Source of the DNA: Gallionella sp.
GTDB taxonomy: Bacteria > Pseudomonadota > Gammaproteobacteria > Burkholderiales > Gallionellaceae
Assembly: GCA_028699065.1 (NCBI GenBank)
Contig: JAQVVH010000001.1
Coordinates: 186,001 to 250,000, forward strand
Reading direction: 5' to 3'
DNA: 64,000 nt
The notes below the pieces were generated by a model. The model had not been told where the DNA came from, ran no database searches, and worked only from the letters and a program-made list of their open reading frames with translations. The position numbers and the translations under genes were made by a program. How positions within the stretch are numbered: the stretch's first letter is position 1; each line of letters starts with the position of its first letter. Below are positions 30,036-38,985 of the stretch, in pieces.

Positions 30036-31166
30036 ATGAGCAAGCGCGACTACTACGAAGTTCTCGGCGTCAACCGCGACGTATCGGACGATGACCTCAA
30101 GAAGGCTTATCGCAAGCTGGCGATGAAGTATCACCCTGACCGCAATCCGGACAATCCGAATGCGGAGGAGCACTTCAAGGAAGCCAAGGAAGCCTACGAA
30201 ACCCTATCGGACGGCCAGAAGCGTGCGGCCTACGACCAGTATGGGCACGCCGCGTTCGAAGCCGGCGGCATGGGCGGAGGCAATCCGTTTGGCGCGGGCG
30301 GCGCGCAGGGATTCGATTTTGGTGACATCTTCGGCGACATCTTCGGCGGCGGACGCGGCGGTCAGCGCAGCAATGTCCATCGCGGTGCCGACCTGCGTTA
30401 CAACCTCGAAATCTCGCTGGAACAGGCCGCGCGCGGTACGGAAACCCAGATTCGCGTGCCTACCATGGCCGAATGCGAAACCTGCCACGGCTCCGGCGCC
30501 AAGCCCGGCACCAGCCCGACCACCTGCACCACTTGCGGCGGCCATGGCCAAGTGCGCATGCAGCAGGGATTCTTCTCGATCCAGCAGACCTGCCCGCGCT
30601 GTCACGGCAGCGGCAAAATGATCTCCTCGCCCTGCAAGGACTGTAGCGGCAGCGGCCGCATCAAGCAGCACAAAACCCTCTCGGTCAAGATTCCCGCCGG
30701 CGTGGACAATGACGACCGCATCCGTCTCTCCGGCGAAGGCGAACAAGGCGTCAACGGCGGCCCGCCGGGCGACCTGTATGTCGTCGTGCACATCAAACCG
30801 CACTCGGTGTTCCAGCGCGACCACAACGACCTGCATTGCGAAATGCCGATCAGTTTCGTCACCGCCGCGCTGGGCGGCGAAATCGAAATACCGACGCTGG
30901 ACGGCTCAGCCCGCATCAAGATTCCGGCCGAAACCCAAAGCGGCCGGCAATTCCGCCTGCGCGGCAAAGGTATCAAAGGCATCCGCAGCGCCGCCCATGG
31001 CGACCTGCACTGTCATGTGATGGTGGAAACGCCGGTGAATCTGACTGATCGTCAAAAGGAATTGTTGCGCGAATTCGAAACCTCGCTCAACCAGCAGGAC
31101 GCGGACAAACACAATCCGCGCGCCAAATCCTGGATGGACAAGGTCAAGGACTTCTTCGGGCAATAA
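30036..31166 (+). CDS. dnaJ: Chaperone DnaJ (Hsp40)
   Basis: Delivers substrates to DnaK and stimulates its ATPase. The 376 residues show the J domain with YHPDRNPDN (HPD loop), a Gly/Phe-rich stretch ([15 protein letters not shown]), four CxxCxGxG-type zinc repeats ([32 protein letters not shown]) and the two C-terminal beta domains. It ends the heat-shock cluster. Confidence 0.98.
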   Translation: MSKRDYYEVLGVNRDVSDDDLKKAYRKLAMKYHPDRNPDNPNAEEHFKEAKEAYETLSDGQKRAAYDQYGHAAFEAGGMGGGNPFGAGGAQGFDFGDIFGDIFGGGRGGQRSNVHRGADLRYNLEISLEQAARGTETQIRVPTMAECETCHGSGAKPGTSPTTCTTCGGHGQVRMQQGFFSIQQTCPRCHGSGKMISSPCKDCSGSGRIKQHKTLSVKIPAGVDNDDRIRLSGEGEQGVNGGPPGDLYVVVHIKPHSVFQRDHNDLHCEMPISFVTAALGGEIEIPTLDGSARIKIPAETQSGRQFRLRGKGIKGIRSAAHGDLHCHVMVETPVNLTDRQKELLREFETSLNQQDADKHNPRAKSWMDKVKDFFGQ

Positions 31167-31170
31167 GATA

Positions 31171-31192
31171 ACGGGGAACTGCGGTTCCCCGT
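31171..31192. terminator. Hairpin between dnaJ and the DUF190 gene
   Basis: ACGGGGAAC, loop TGCG, GTTCCCCGT form a perfect 9-bp stem between the convergent ends of dnaJ and the DUF190 gene. There is no T-tract on either side, so it is a weak or factor-dependent terminator. Confidence 0.55.
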
Positions 31193-31497
31193 CACAACAC
31201 ACCGGACTCGACCTCGTGGCACAGGTAAAACACGCCCGGCTGCTGTTCGCGGACGCGTTGCAGCAATTTTCTGGCGAGTGGTTCTTCCAGCACGAATTCG
31301 ATTTTCAGGGCCAATTCGCCGGCGAGTTCCAGAAAAACATCTTCATGCATTTTTCCGTGACGGCCAAATCCGGCCATGGCGCGAAACGCCGAGCCGCCGG
31401 AGACTCCCATTTCGCGCGCCTGATCCAACAGCCATTCGTGTACCAGTTTGCCGTCGTGACGCTGATTTTCAGTCACATAAAACGCGAGCAGATACAT
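31192..31497 (-). CDS. DUF190 family protein (PII-like fold)
   Basis: A 101-residue soluble protein of the DUF190 family, with GVSGGSAFRAMAGFGRHGKMH in the middle and a C-terminal strand-rich half. DUF190 proteins resemble PII signalling proteins in fold, and are often found beside the fluoride channel gene crcB, as here (start one base from the crcB stop). That link suggests a role in fluoride tolerance or in control of CrcB, but no activity is established. Confidence 0.85.
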   Translation of the reverse strand: MYLLAFYVTENQRHDGKLVHEWLLDQAREMGVSGGSAFRAMAGFGRHGKMHEDVFLELAGELALKIEFVLEEPLARKLLQRVREQQPGVFYLCHEVESGVL

Positions 31498-31498
31498 G

Positions 31499-31885
31499 TC
31501 AGCCTCCCTGTATCCATTTGAAGGTTTGAATTCCCAGAATCGTCATGAGCAACGAGCCGGCGAGATGTGCGCTGATGATGCCCGCCCCCCAAAGATATTG
31601 ACCACGCAACAATAGCGTGACAGTTTCCGCCGAGAACGTCGAGAACGTGGTGAGTCCGCCCAGAAATCCGGTGATGATGAATAGCCGCCACTCCGGCGAG
31701 AGTGCGGGATTTTGCAGAAAAAACGCCATGGCGAGGCCGATCAGATAACCGCCCAGCAGGTTGGCCGACAAAGTACCCAGCGGCAATTCCGGCACGGTGG
31801 CATTCAGCCAAAGCCCGAATCCCCAGCGCAGAGTGGCGCCGCAGGCCGCGCCGAGTCCGATCGCAATGAGTGAATAAATCAGCAT
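31499..31885 (-). CDS. crcB: Fluoride ion channel CrcB/Fluc
   Basis: A 128-residue membrane protein with four hydrophobic helices that forms dual-topology dimers exporting fluoride. [13 protein letters not shown] near residue 13, [14 protein letters not shown] near 40 and [12 protein letters not shown] near 75 are the Fluc signatures, including the phenylalanine and TTFSTF pore residues. It starts 9 bases after the ATP-grasp gene stops. There is no room for a fluoride riboswitch directly upstream. Confidence 0.94.
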   Translation of the reverse strand: MLIYSLIAIGLGAACGATLRWGFGLWLNATVPELPLGTLSANLLGGYLIGLAMAFFLQNPALSPEWRLFIITGFLGGLTTFSTFSAETVTLLLRGQYLWGAGIISAHLAGSLLMTILGIQTFKWIQGG

Positions 31886-31894
31886 GGGCGCATT

Positions 31895-33118
31895 CTAACC
31901 GACCACCCGGACGGGCGCGAAACCGCCACCAGACGTGCGGAAATTGGTGGTTTGCCCCTGGTACAAGCGTGCGGCGGCCAGTTGAATTCTGCCGGCATAA
32001 ACATAGCAGCGCACGTCGCATTTCAGCGCCACCGGGGGTTCGTCCATCCGCTGAATAATGCGCTCTCCGGGCGGTGCAAGCCGCTGGGCAATATAGCCGC
32101 CTTGCAGGATTTCCTCAAAAACGCGTTTGGTCAGTTTGGCGCCGCTGTAACTGCCCTTGCTGCCGTAACCGCTGACCGGCTTGAAAAACCAGTGTTTGCG
32201 CTCTGCCCACCACCGGTCGGCATCGACCTGAACAACCTGCCGCGTCTCGGGCACGCCGTTTAGCAAGGTGGCAATGTCCGCTTCACAGGCACCCAGTTGG
32301 CGCAAATCTTCTGCATCGCTCAGGCGCACCAGTTGGCGCTTGTCGGCATAACGCGCGTAATGCGCCGGACTGGGGGTCAGCACCACGCCGCCGCTCTGCC
32401 AGGCCTGGCGCAAATGCTCATGTTGCTGCAGGGAAAAATCGGTCAGCCGGTTGTAGACCAGATCAAGGCGCAGCGCCTCAAAATAAAGTCCGCCGTCGCG
32501 CGCCTGCAATTGCGAGGGATCGGCAATAATCGTGCGGATGCCTGCTGCCGCCAGCCAGCGTTGCGCGAGCAGAAATTCCGGATAGAGATATTGCTGTTCC
32601 GGTTGTTCGTCCACGATCGCTATCGTCTCCAGCGGCGCTTCACCGCGCGCTGCGCGCCATTCGGCACGGAACATCTCAGCGAACATCTCCGACAAATCTG
32701 CTGTGGCTGTCTGCACGCCGGGCGATGCCAGCGCCTGCTGACTGGCCAGCAGCAGGGCATTCAAGAATCCGCCACCGGCATTGGTGTTGATTTCAATCAG
32801 ATGCGCGCCCGAGGCGTTAAGATGAAAGTCGTAGCCATAGAAAACCCCACGCGCCGCCTCCGGCGGAGTTTCATCCCAGCCGGGCAGCTGCACCACGCGT
32901 TCCACCGCCTCAATCACCGCACGCATCTGATCGTAGTGCCTCTGACTTACAAACAGCGGCACACCGGAAAATAGGTGCGGGCACTGTGTCGCCACCCGCG
33001 CCGCCCAATTTTCACCACTGGCGTGCAATGCACGCTGCAACGCAGAGTGATCCAACACGAGCGTGGGATCAGCGTTCAGCAGCACAGCAACATCGTGGAA
33101 TCCGGAAATCTCATTCAT
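31895..33118 (-). CDS. Circularly permuted ATP-grasp protein of unknown substrate
   Basis: A 407-residue soluble protein from ATG 33118 (MNEISGFHDVAVLLNADP). I recognise ATP-grasp elements, but in an unusual order. The metal-binding end motif GYDFHLN...LIEINTNAGG comes first (residues 95-116), while the ATP-lysine glycine loop HWFFKPVSGYGSKG (309-322), a hinge-like YIAQRL (342-347) and DVRCYVYAGRIQLAAARLYQGQ (368-389) come last. The protein stops right after NFRTSGGGFAPVRV, where RimK-type enzymes go on to EVN. This suggests a circular permutation. Carboxylate-amine ligase activity is inferred and the substrate is unknown. It is 9 bases upstream of crcB. Confidence 0.7.
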   Translation of the reverse strand: MNEISGFHDVAVLLNADPTLVLDHSALQRALHASGENWAARVATQCPHLFSGVPLFVSQRHYDQMRAVIEAVERVVQLPGWDETPPEAARGVFYGYDFHLNASGAHLIEINTNAGGGFLNALLLASQQALASPGVQTATADLSEMFAEMFRAEWRAARGEAPLETIAIVDEQPEQQYLYPEFLLAQRWLAAAGIRTIIADPSQLQARDGGLYFEALRLDLVYNRLTDFSLQQHEHLRQAWQSGGVVLTPSPAHYARYADKRQLVRLSDAEDLRQLGACEADIATLLNGVPETRQVVQVDADRWWAERKHWFFKPVSGYGSKGSYSGAKLTKRVFEEILQGGYIAQRLAPPGERIIQRMDEPPVALKCDVRCYVYAGRIQLAAARLYQGQTTNFRTSGGGFAPVRVVG

Positions 33119-33216
33119 GGCTGCGGATGATACTGCATCAGTTTGAATGCACCGGGCGATATACAACAAACACGAGCAGCGTCAGCGCACAAAACCTGCC
33201 CCGATATATTACGTTT

Positions 33217-35028
33217 TCAACGCTTGGCATACAGCTCGGCGATTTGCGCGGCAAAGTGTCGCGTCACTTCATTGCGCCGCAGTTTAAGCGTGGGCGTCAG
33301 CAAACCGTTTTCTATCGTCCAGGGCTCACGCAGCAGAAGCACACGGTTAACTCTGGCGTAGCCTGGAAACCCCCGCAGGCTGCCCGCGATGCGGCGCAGT
33401 ACCCGTGCCTCGATGCGGCTGTCGTTCAGCGCCTCGGGGATATCGGGGCGTATTCCGGTTTCTTCGGCAAAATGCGTCCAGATCTCCGGATTCACCACTC
33501 CCAGCACAACGAGATAGGGATGCCCCTCCCCGAACACCATGACCTGGTCGAACAAGGAATCCTGCAGAAGCGCAATCTCCATATCAGTCGGCGGAATTTT
33601 TTCGCCATTCGACATAACGATGATTTCTTTCAGCCGTCCCGTGATCGTGATGTGACCGCTCGGGGTCATCTGCGCAATGTCACCGGTTTTAAGCCATCCT
33701 TCAGTATCAATCAGATCCCGTGTGGCCTCGGGCTGATTCCAGTAGCCCAGCATGATATTCGGCCCCTTCACCTGCAGTTCATCCCGCGGCCCCAGGCGCA
33801 CCTGCACGCCAAGCAAAGGCTGGCCCACACTGTGGGGAACATTGTCATCCGGCCGGTTACCGGCAACGACCGGCCCCGCCTCGGTCAGGCCATAGCCCTG
33901 CACAATAGGCAATCCCAGTGCAATGAACATCCTCGAAATTTCCGGCACGAGCGCCGCGCCTCCGCTGATAGCCGAACGCAAACGCCCGCCGAGGCGCGCC
34001 CTGAATTTGCGTGCGACCAGACGATCCAAAAGTGGCCAGAGTAGAAAGGCTGGTTTCCACGGGCCGCGTCCCTGAGCGTGCTCGAAGCGCGCCCAACCCA
34101 CCTCGATGGTGAAATAAAACAGCGCGCGGGCATAAGCGGCATTTTCTTCAAGTCTCGCCCGGATCGCGCCATAAATTCGTTCGTAGATTCGCGGCACGGA
34201 AATCAGCAGGGTCGGCCGGATAGTCTTCATATCGTCGGCCAGCAATGCAACAGAACGCACGAATGTCACGGTTGCGCCGCTCATCACCGGCAGGTAATAA
34301 CCCAGCGTGCGCTCGAACGCATGGGACAGCGGCAGGAAAGAGAGAAAGACATCGTCTTCGCGCACGGGGAAAGTATCCAGCGTCGCGTAAGCGTTGCTCA
34401 AGATGTTGGCATGGCTGAGCATCACGCCCTTGGGCCGCCCGGTCGTACCCGATGTGTAAATGAGTGTGGCCAGATCGTCCCCAGCGATTTCCGCCGCTTC
34501 AACCGGTGCTTGGCCGGCTTGCAGAAAATCGCGCAAACCCAGCAAGCGCGACTCCCCTGCGCCATCAATCGGCTCGGCGGAAACCAGACATTCCAAGCCG
34601 TCGAGTTGATCCAGCACCGTGCACAATCCGCGCCACTGCTCGGCACCTTCAAAGAAGAAAAGTTTAACGCCGGCATCGCGGACGATGTAGGCAATATTGT
34701 CCGGGCGATCAACCGTAAACAGCGGCACGACGACCAGCCCCAACGAAAGCGCCGCCTGATCAAACAAAATCCATGACGGACCGTTGCGCAGCATGACGGC
34801 CACACGATCTCCGCGCTGCAATCCCTGTGCGGCCAGTGCCCGGCGCCAATGCTCGATCTCCTCCGCCATTTCGCGCCAGGTAAATTCGCGCCAGCCATCC
34901 CCCATGCAATGTCGATAGGCAACCTTGTCCGGAGATTGGCGCACGCGCTCGAAAAACAGGCCGTGCAGCGTTCCAGCCTGATGCGGTGCAATACAGTAAT
35001 CCGGCGGCACGGTGTAATTTTTTCCCAT
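33217..35028 (-). CDS. Long-chain fatty acyl-CoA synthetase (AMP-dependent)
   Basis: Activates fatty acids with ATP and CoA. The 603 residues have the P-loop LIYTSGTTGRPKGVMLSHAN near residue 190, a QGYGLTEAGPV A5-type motif near 375, LKTGDIAQMTPSGHITITGRLKE near 455, and NGEKIPPTDME near 480 with the catalytic lysine. The protein resembles the eukaryote-like FadD15 group more than E. coli FadD. It starts 5 bases after the acyl-CoA dehydrogenase gene, so the two form a beta-oxidation entry pair. Confidence 0.88.
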   Translation of the reverse strand: MGKNYTVPPDYCIAPHQAGTLHGLFFERVRQSPDKVAYRHCMGDGWREFTWREMAEEIEHWRRALAAQGLQRGDRVAVMLRNGPSWILFDQAALSLGLVVVPLFTVDRPDNIAYIVRDAGVKLFFFEGAEQWRGLCTVLDQLDGLECLVSAEPIDGAGESRLLGLRDFLQAGQAPVEAAEIAGDDLATLIYTSGTTGRPKGVMLSHANILSNAYATLDTFPVREDDVFLSFLPLSHAFERTLGYYLPVMSGATVTFVRSVALLADDMKTIRPTLLISVPRIYERIYGAIRARLEENAAYARALFYFTIEVGWARFEHAQGRGPWKPAFLLWPLLDRLVARKFRARLGGRLRSAISGGAALVPEISRMFIALGLPIVQGYGLTEAGPVVAGNRPDDNVPHSVGQPLLGVQVRLGPRDELQVKGPNIMLGYWNQPEATRDLIDTEGWLKTGDIAQMTPSGHITITGRLKEIIVMSNGEKIPPTDMEIALLQDSLFDQVMVFGEGHPYLVVLGVVNPEIWTHFAEETGIRPDIPEALNDSRIEARVLRRIAGSLRGFPGYARVNRVLLLREPWTIENGLLTPTLKLRRNEVTRHFAAQIAELYAKR

Positions 35029-35033
35029 GAACT

Positions 35034-37490
35034 TCAGTCCGCGGCCTTACGTGAGGCGCGTTTTTTCGGTCCCGCGCGCAAGTCATCCGTCTCGAACTCA
35101 TCCACCATCATGACCTTGCAACGCAAGGCGTAATCGCGCTCCAAACGCAAGGCTTGCGCCGGATCGATCAAACCGCGCGCGCGCGCCTCGGATATCCGCG
35201 CGAGTTCATCATGGGCGTGCAATTCGCCGGCACGATAAGCCGCATCCAGTTTTTTTCGAAGAATTTCACTCCCCACCGTACTCGCGAGCGCCGATTCCAG
35301 CGCGCCAAGCGGTTCATTTTCACCCTCCGGCAAATACATCCCGCCGGTCAGACGATCGCGTGACCCGCCACGACGCATCAGCATGGCAGCTACACGCTGA
35401 TCCAGCACGTCGGAAGGGGGTGTAATACGACTCCCCAAGGGAAATACCAGCATATGCAGCAGCGCGCGCAGCGGCCAAAACGGCAAATTTCGCAGCGTGC
35501 CGCTCAAGGCTTCCTGAATCCGCCACAGCGTGTCCTGCATGGCCCAATCCAGCAATGGCCGGTCTTCTGGCAGACACCCGTCATCCTCGAAACGTTTGAG
35601 TGTGGCGGAACCCAGATAGAGCAAACTCAAAACATCGCCCAGGCGCGCGAAAAGTTTTTCGCGCCGTTTGAGTGAACGCCCCGGCAGGGCTGTTACGACA
35701 TCGGCGCAAAGCGCAAAAGCGGCGGCATAGCGCGTTAGCTTGCGGAAATAGTGCGGCGCGCCCACGCCGTGTTGTACGGGAATCAGCGCACCGAAAATAC
35801 CGAATACCAGACTGCGGGCCGCATTATTGAAGAAAAATCCGACGTGGCCAAAAAATGCCTGATCGAATTTCATCCGCGCTTCCTGCGGATTGGCTTCCTT
35901 TGCGGCGGCCATTTCCTTGAGCAGATAGGGGTGCGCCCGCATTAATCCCTGACCGAAAATAACCCGGTTGCGCATCAGGCTGTTGGCACCTTCCAGTGTC
36001 GCAGCAATGGGCATTTGCTGATAAATTCGGCCGAGAAGATTTTCAGGGCCGAGACAAACGCCCTTACTGCCGACAATATCCATCGCATCATTGACGACCT
36101 GACGGGCCCGTTCCGTGGCGTGGTATTTCATGATGGCGGAGACCGCCAAAGGCTTTTCACCCAGATCCACCGCAAGCGCGGTCATGCGTCGCCCGGCATC
36201 AATCATGTAGGTATTGGCAGCGATGCGTGCAAGCGGCTCTTCGACCCCCTCGAATTTTCCGATTGGCAGACCAAACTGCCGGCGTATGCGTGCGTAGGCG
36301 CCCGTGCTGCGCGCAGCGAGCTGCATCGTGCCGACACTGCAAGCGGGGAGCGAAATACCCCGGCCCGCTGCCAGACACTCCAACAGCATAGGCCAACCCT
36401 GCCCAACCTGCGCCACGCCACCGATCAGAAATTCCAGCGGAATAAAAACATCCCTGCCCCGCGTCGGCCCGTTCAAAAACGCCGAGTTGAGCGGAAAATG
36501 TCGGCGCCCCAGCGTTACGCCCGGCGTATCCGCCGGAATCAATGCGATCGTAATTCCGCGATCCACCTCGCCGCCAAGCAAGCGCTGCGGATCATGGAGT
36601 TTAAACGCCAGACCCAATAGTGTCGCCACCGGCGCCAGCGTAATGTAGCGCTTGTCCCAGTTAAGCCGGATGCCAAGCACGTTTTCCTGTCCGCCAAAAT
36701 TTGCCCGGCATACCACGCCGTAATCGGGCATCGCGCCCGCATCAGACCCGGGAAACGGCCCCGTCAGTGCGAAACAGGGTATTTCCTGCCCGGCGGCAAG
36801 GCGCGGCAAATAGTGCTCCTTTTGTTCGTTCGTGCCGTAGCGCAGCAACAAGTCTGCCGGACCGAGTGAATTCGGCGCCATGACGGTCGCCGCAGCTGTC
36901 GAGCTGCGCGAGGCAATTTTGCCAAGGATGGCCGAACGCGCCTGTGCCGAAAATTCCCGGCCACCATAACGCCAGGGAATGGACAGTCCGAAAAATCCGT
37001 TTCCCTTGAGAAAATCCCAGACGTCGGGTGAAAAATCGGCTTGCCGATGGGTGATTTCCCAATCATTCAGCATGGCGCAAAGCCGCTCCACCTCGTTGTC
37101 GAGAAACGCCCGCTCCCCGGACTTCAGCCCGCAGCGGGGCTGGGCCAGCAACTTATCCCAGTCGGGATAACCGCTGAACAACTCCCCTTCCCAGCCCACC
37201 GATCCGGCTTCAATGGCCGACTGTTCGGCGGCAGAAGTTTGCGGCAGAAAACGGCGGAACAACGGCAAAATCAGGGGGGTCACGACACGCCGCCGGACCG
37301 GCGGGATTGCGAACAGCACGCCCAGCAGGAACATCGCAACATAAATACCCTGCAGCGCACCATCGGAAATTCGCAACTGCAGCGCCAGCACCGGCACGAA
37401 GACCATGAAGGCCAACAACCAGCTGATCGCCGACACGCGGAGGAAGGCCAGCAAGACAAAAGCTGCCAGCGCCACCAGGGTCAAAACCAT
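35034..37490 (-). CDS. fadE: Acyl-CoA dehydrogenase, FadE type
   Basis: FAD enzyme for the first step of beta-oxidation. The 818 residues match E. coli FadE, far longer than ordinary acyl-CoA dehydrogenases. Two or three hydrophobic helices occupy the first 70 residues (LVALAAFVLLAFLRVSAISW), followed by the dehydrogenase fold with CFALTGPFPGSDAGAMPDYG near 240 and TLEGANSLMRNRVIFGQG near 500, then the FadE-specific C-terminal domain. GAGAGGGGA-like sequence precedes the ATG. A 113-base gap separates it from rmuC. Confidence 0.92.
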   Translation of the reverse strand: MVLTLVALAAFVLLAFLRVSAISWLLAFMVFVPVLALQLRISDGALQGIYVAMFLLGVLFAIPPVRRRVVTPLILPLFRRFLPQTSAAEQSAIEAGSVGWEGELFSGYPDWDKLLAQPRCGLKSGERAFLDNEVERLCAMLNDWEITHRQADFSPDVWDFLKGNGFFGLSIPWRYGGREFSAQARSAILGKIASRSSTAAATVMAPNSLGPADLLLRYGTNEQKEHYLPRLAAGQEIPCFALTGPFPGSDAGAMPDYGVVCRANFGGQENVLGIRLNWDKRYITLAPVATLLGLAFKLHDPQRLLGGEVDRGITIALIPADTPGVTLGRRHFPLNSAFLNGPTRGRDVFIPLEFLIGGVAQVGQGWPMLLECLAAGRGISLPACSVGTMQLAARSTGAYARIRRQFGLPIGKFEGVEEPLARIAANTYMIDAGRRMTALAVDLGEKPLAVSAIMKYHATERARQVVNDAMDIVGSKGVCLGPENLLGRIYQQMPIAATLEGANSLMRNRVIFGQGLMRAHPYLLKEMAAAKEANPQEARMKFDQAFFGHVGFFFNNAARSLVFGIFGALIPVQHGVGAPHYFRKLTRYAAAFALCADVVTALPGRSLKRREKLFARLGDVLSLLYLGSATLKRFEDDGCLPEDRPLLDWAMQDTLWRIQEALSGTLRNLPFWPLRALLHMLVFPLGSRITPPSDVLDQRVAAMLMRRGGSRDRLTGGMYLPEGENEPLGALESALASTVGSEILRKKLDAAYRAGELHAHDELARISEARARGLIDPAQALRLERDYALRCKVMMVDEFETDDLRAGPKKRASRKAAD

Positions 37491-37603
37491 ACTTCCCCTC
37501 TCGGAATAATTATTTTTAGCCGCTGTCGCGGTGACCCGACTTTAACTTGAGAAAACGGGCGAGACAACCTGTTCCGCCGGCGAAAGTCGTGCGCTGCCCG
37601 GGT

Positions 37604-38950
37604 TTATTCATCGTCTCCGTCAAACACATCCAGCCCGGCCGTGCCCGGAACCGGCAGCGCTTCGACATCTTTCAGCTTGCGATTGATCGCGCGGGTACGC
37701 TGCCCCACGCTCTCGAATTGTTTGGACGCGGCATCCAGTTTTTTCTGGGTTGCCTCGATCACGTCACCAAACTTGCCGAATTCAGTTTTGACCGTGCCGA
37801 GCAGATTCCAGACTTCCGAGGTGCGTTTCTCGATCACGAGGGTGCGAAAGCCCATTTGCAAACTGTTGAGCAGCGCCGAAAAGCTCGTAGGACCGGAGAC
37901 GATGACGCGATATTCGCGCTGAATAGCGTCGGCCAATCCGGGCCGGCGCAGCACTTCGGCATAGAGCCCCTCGGTCGGCAAAAACATGATGCCGAAGTCG
38001 GTGGTATACGGCGGCTCGATATATTTCTCGCGGATGGATTTGGCTTCCTGTTTGATCCGCAGCTCCAGCGCCTTGGCGGCAATTTCGACCTGTTCGATAT
38101 CAGCCCGATCGTGCGCATCCATGAGGCGCTCGTAATCTTCCTTGGGGAATTTTGCATCGACCGGAAGCCAAACGGTCTGCTCCTTGCCTGGAAGTTTGAT
38201 GGCAAACTCGACCAGGTCGCGACTATTGGGAACCGTACGGACGTTGCGTTCATATTGCTCCGGCGTGAGCATCTGCTCGATGAGCGCGCCAAGCTGGACT
38301 TCGCCCCAGGTGCCGCGTGTTTTGACATTGGTAAGCACCCGTTTGAGATCGCCAACGCCCGATGCTAGATTCTGCATTTCGCCGAGGCCGCGATGCACCT
38401 GTTCCAGCTGATTTGAAACCAAATTGAATTTTTCGCCCAAACGCTGTTCCAGCGTGGCATGCAATTTCTCGTCCACCGTCTTGCGCATCTCCTCGAGTTT
38501 TCTGGCGGTATCGGCCTGAATCTCGGTGAGCCGCTCGTGCAAAGTGCCGCGCAGTTGGTTGCCGGTAGCGTTGAGCTGCTCGGTCAGCGCCTTGCTCATG
38601 GTGGTCAGCAAGGCATTCACGTCACTTTTGAGCTGGGCGCCGGATTCAAGCTGAGACTTGTTCAGAACTTCACGGTCGGTGCGCGATTCATTGATGACCT
38701 GCAGGAGTTTTTTATCCAGCGTCTCGCTCACCTGCTGCAGTCCCTGCGTCATGCTTTGGCGCAATTCCGCCAACTGCCGCTCCGTGGACTGCAACTGGCT
38801 GCGCGTTGCGCCATCGAGCCGTGACAACTCCAGACGCAGTTGCTCCAGCTGCGGGTTCTCGCTCTGCCCTGCAGGCAAGGAGAACAGTTTCCACAAAATC
38901 AGAAACAACAGCAGGGTGATCAGCCCCAACCCTATCAACAATATTGTCAT
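37604..38950 (-). CDS. rmuC: DNA recombination protein RmuC
   Basis: A 448-residue protein with an N-terminal membrane anchor (ILLIGLGLITLLLFLILWKLF), a long coiled coil (about 30-200) and a PD-(D/E)xK-like RmuC core with LKRVLTNVKTRGTWGEVQLG and IMFLPTEGLYAEVL. RmuC limits inversions between short repeats in E. coli; its biochemical role is unclear. It follows radA by 35 bases, so two recombination genes are together. Confidence 0.92.
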   Translation of the reverse strand: MTILLIGLGLITLLLFLILWKLFSLPAGQSENPQLEQLRLELSRLDGATRSQLQSTERQLAELRQSMTQGLQQVSETLDKKLLQVINESRTDREVLNKSQLESGAQLKSDVNALLTTMSKALTEQLNATGNQLRGTLHERLTEIQADTARKLEEMRKTVDEKLHATLEQRLGEKFNLVSNQLEQVHRGLGEMQNLASGVGDLKRVLTNVKTRGTWGEVQLGALIEQMLTPEQYERNVRTVPNSRDLVEFAIKLPGKEQTVWLPVDAKFPKEDYERLMDAHDRADIEQVEIAAKALELRIKQEAKSIREKYIEPPYTTDFGIMFLPTEGLYAEVLRRPGLADAIQREYRVIVSGPTSFSALLNSLQMGFRTLVIEKRTSEVWNLLGTVKTEFGKFGDVIEATQKKLDAASKQFESVGQRTRAINRKLKDVEALPVPGTAGLDVFDGDDE

Positions 38951-38985
38951 GCCTGTTTACCCGTGAGGTTCATTGGTGGCCCGGC

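Noticed and set aside
31886-31894. Fluoride riboswitch before crcB
   Set aside because: Only nine bases separate crcB from the upstream gene, too few for the aptamer.
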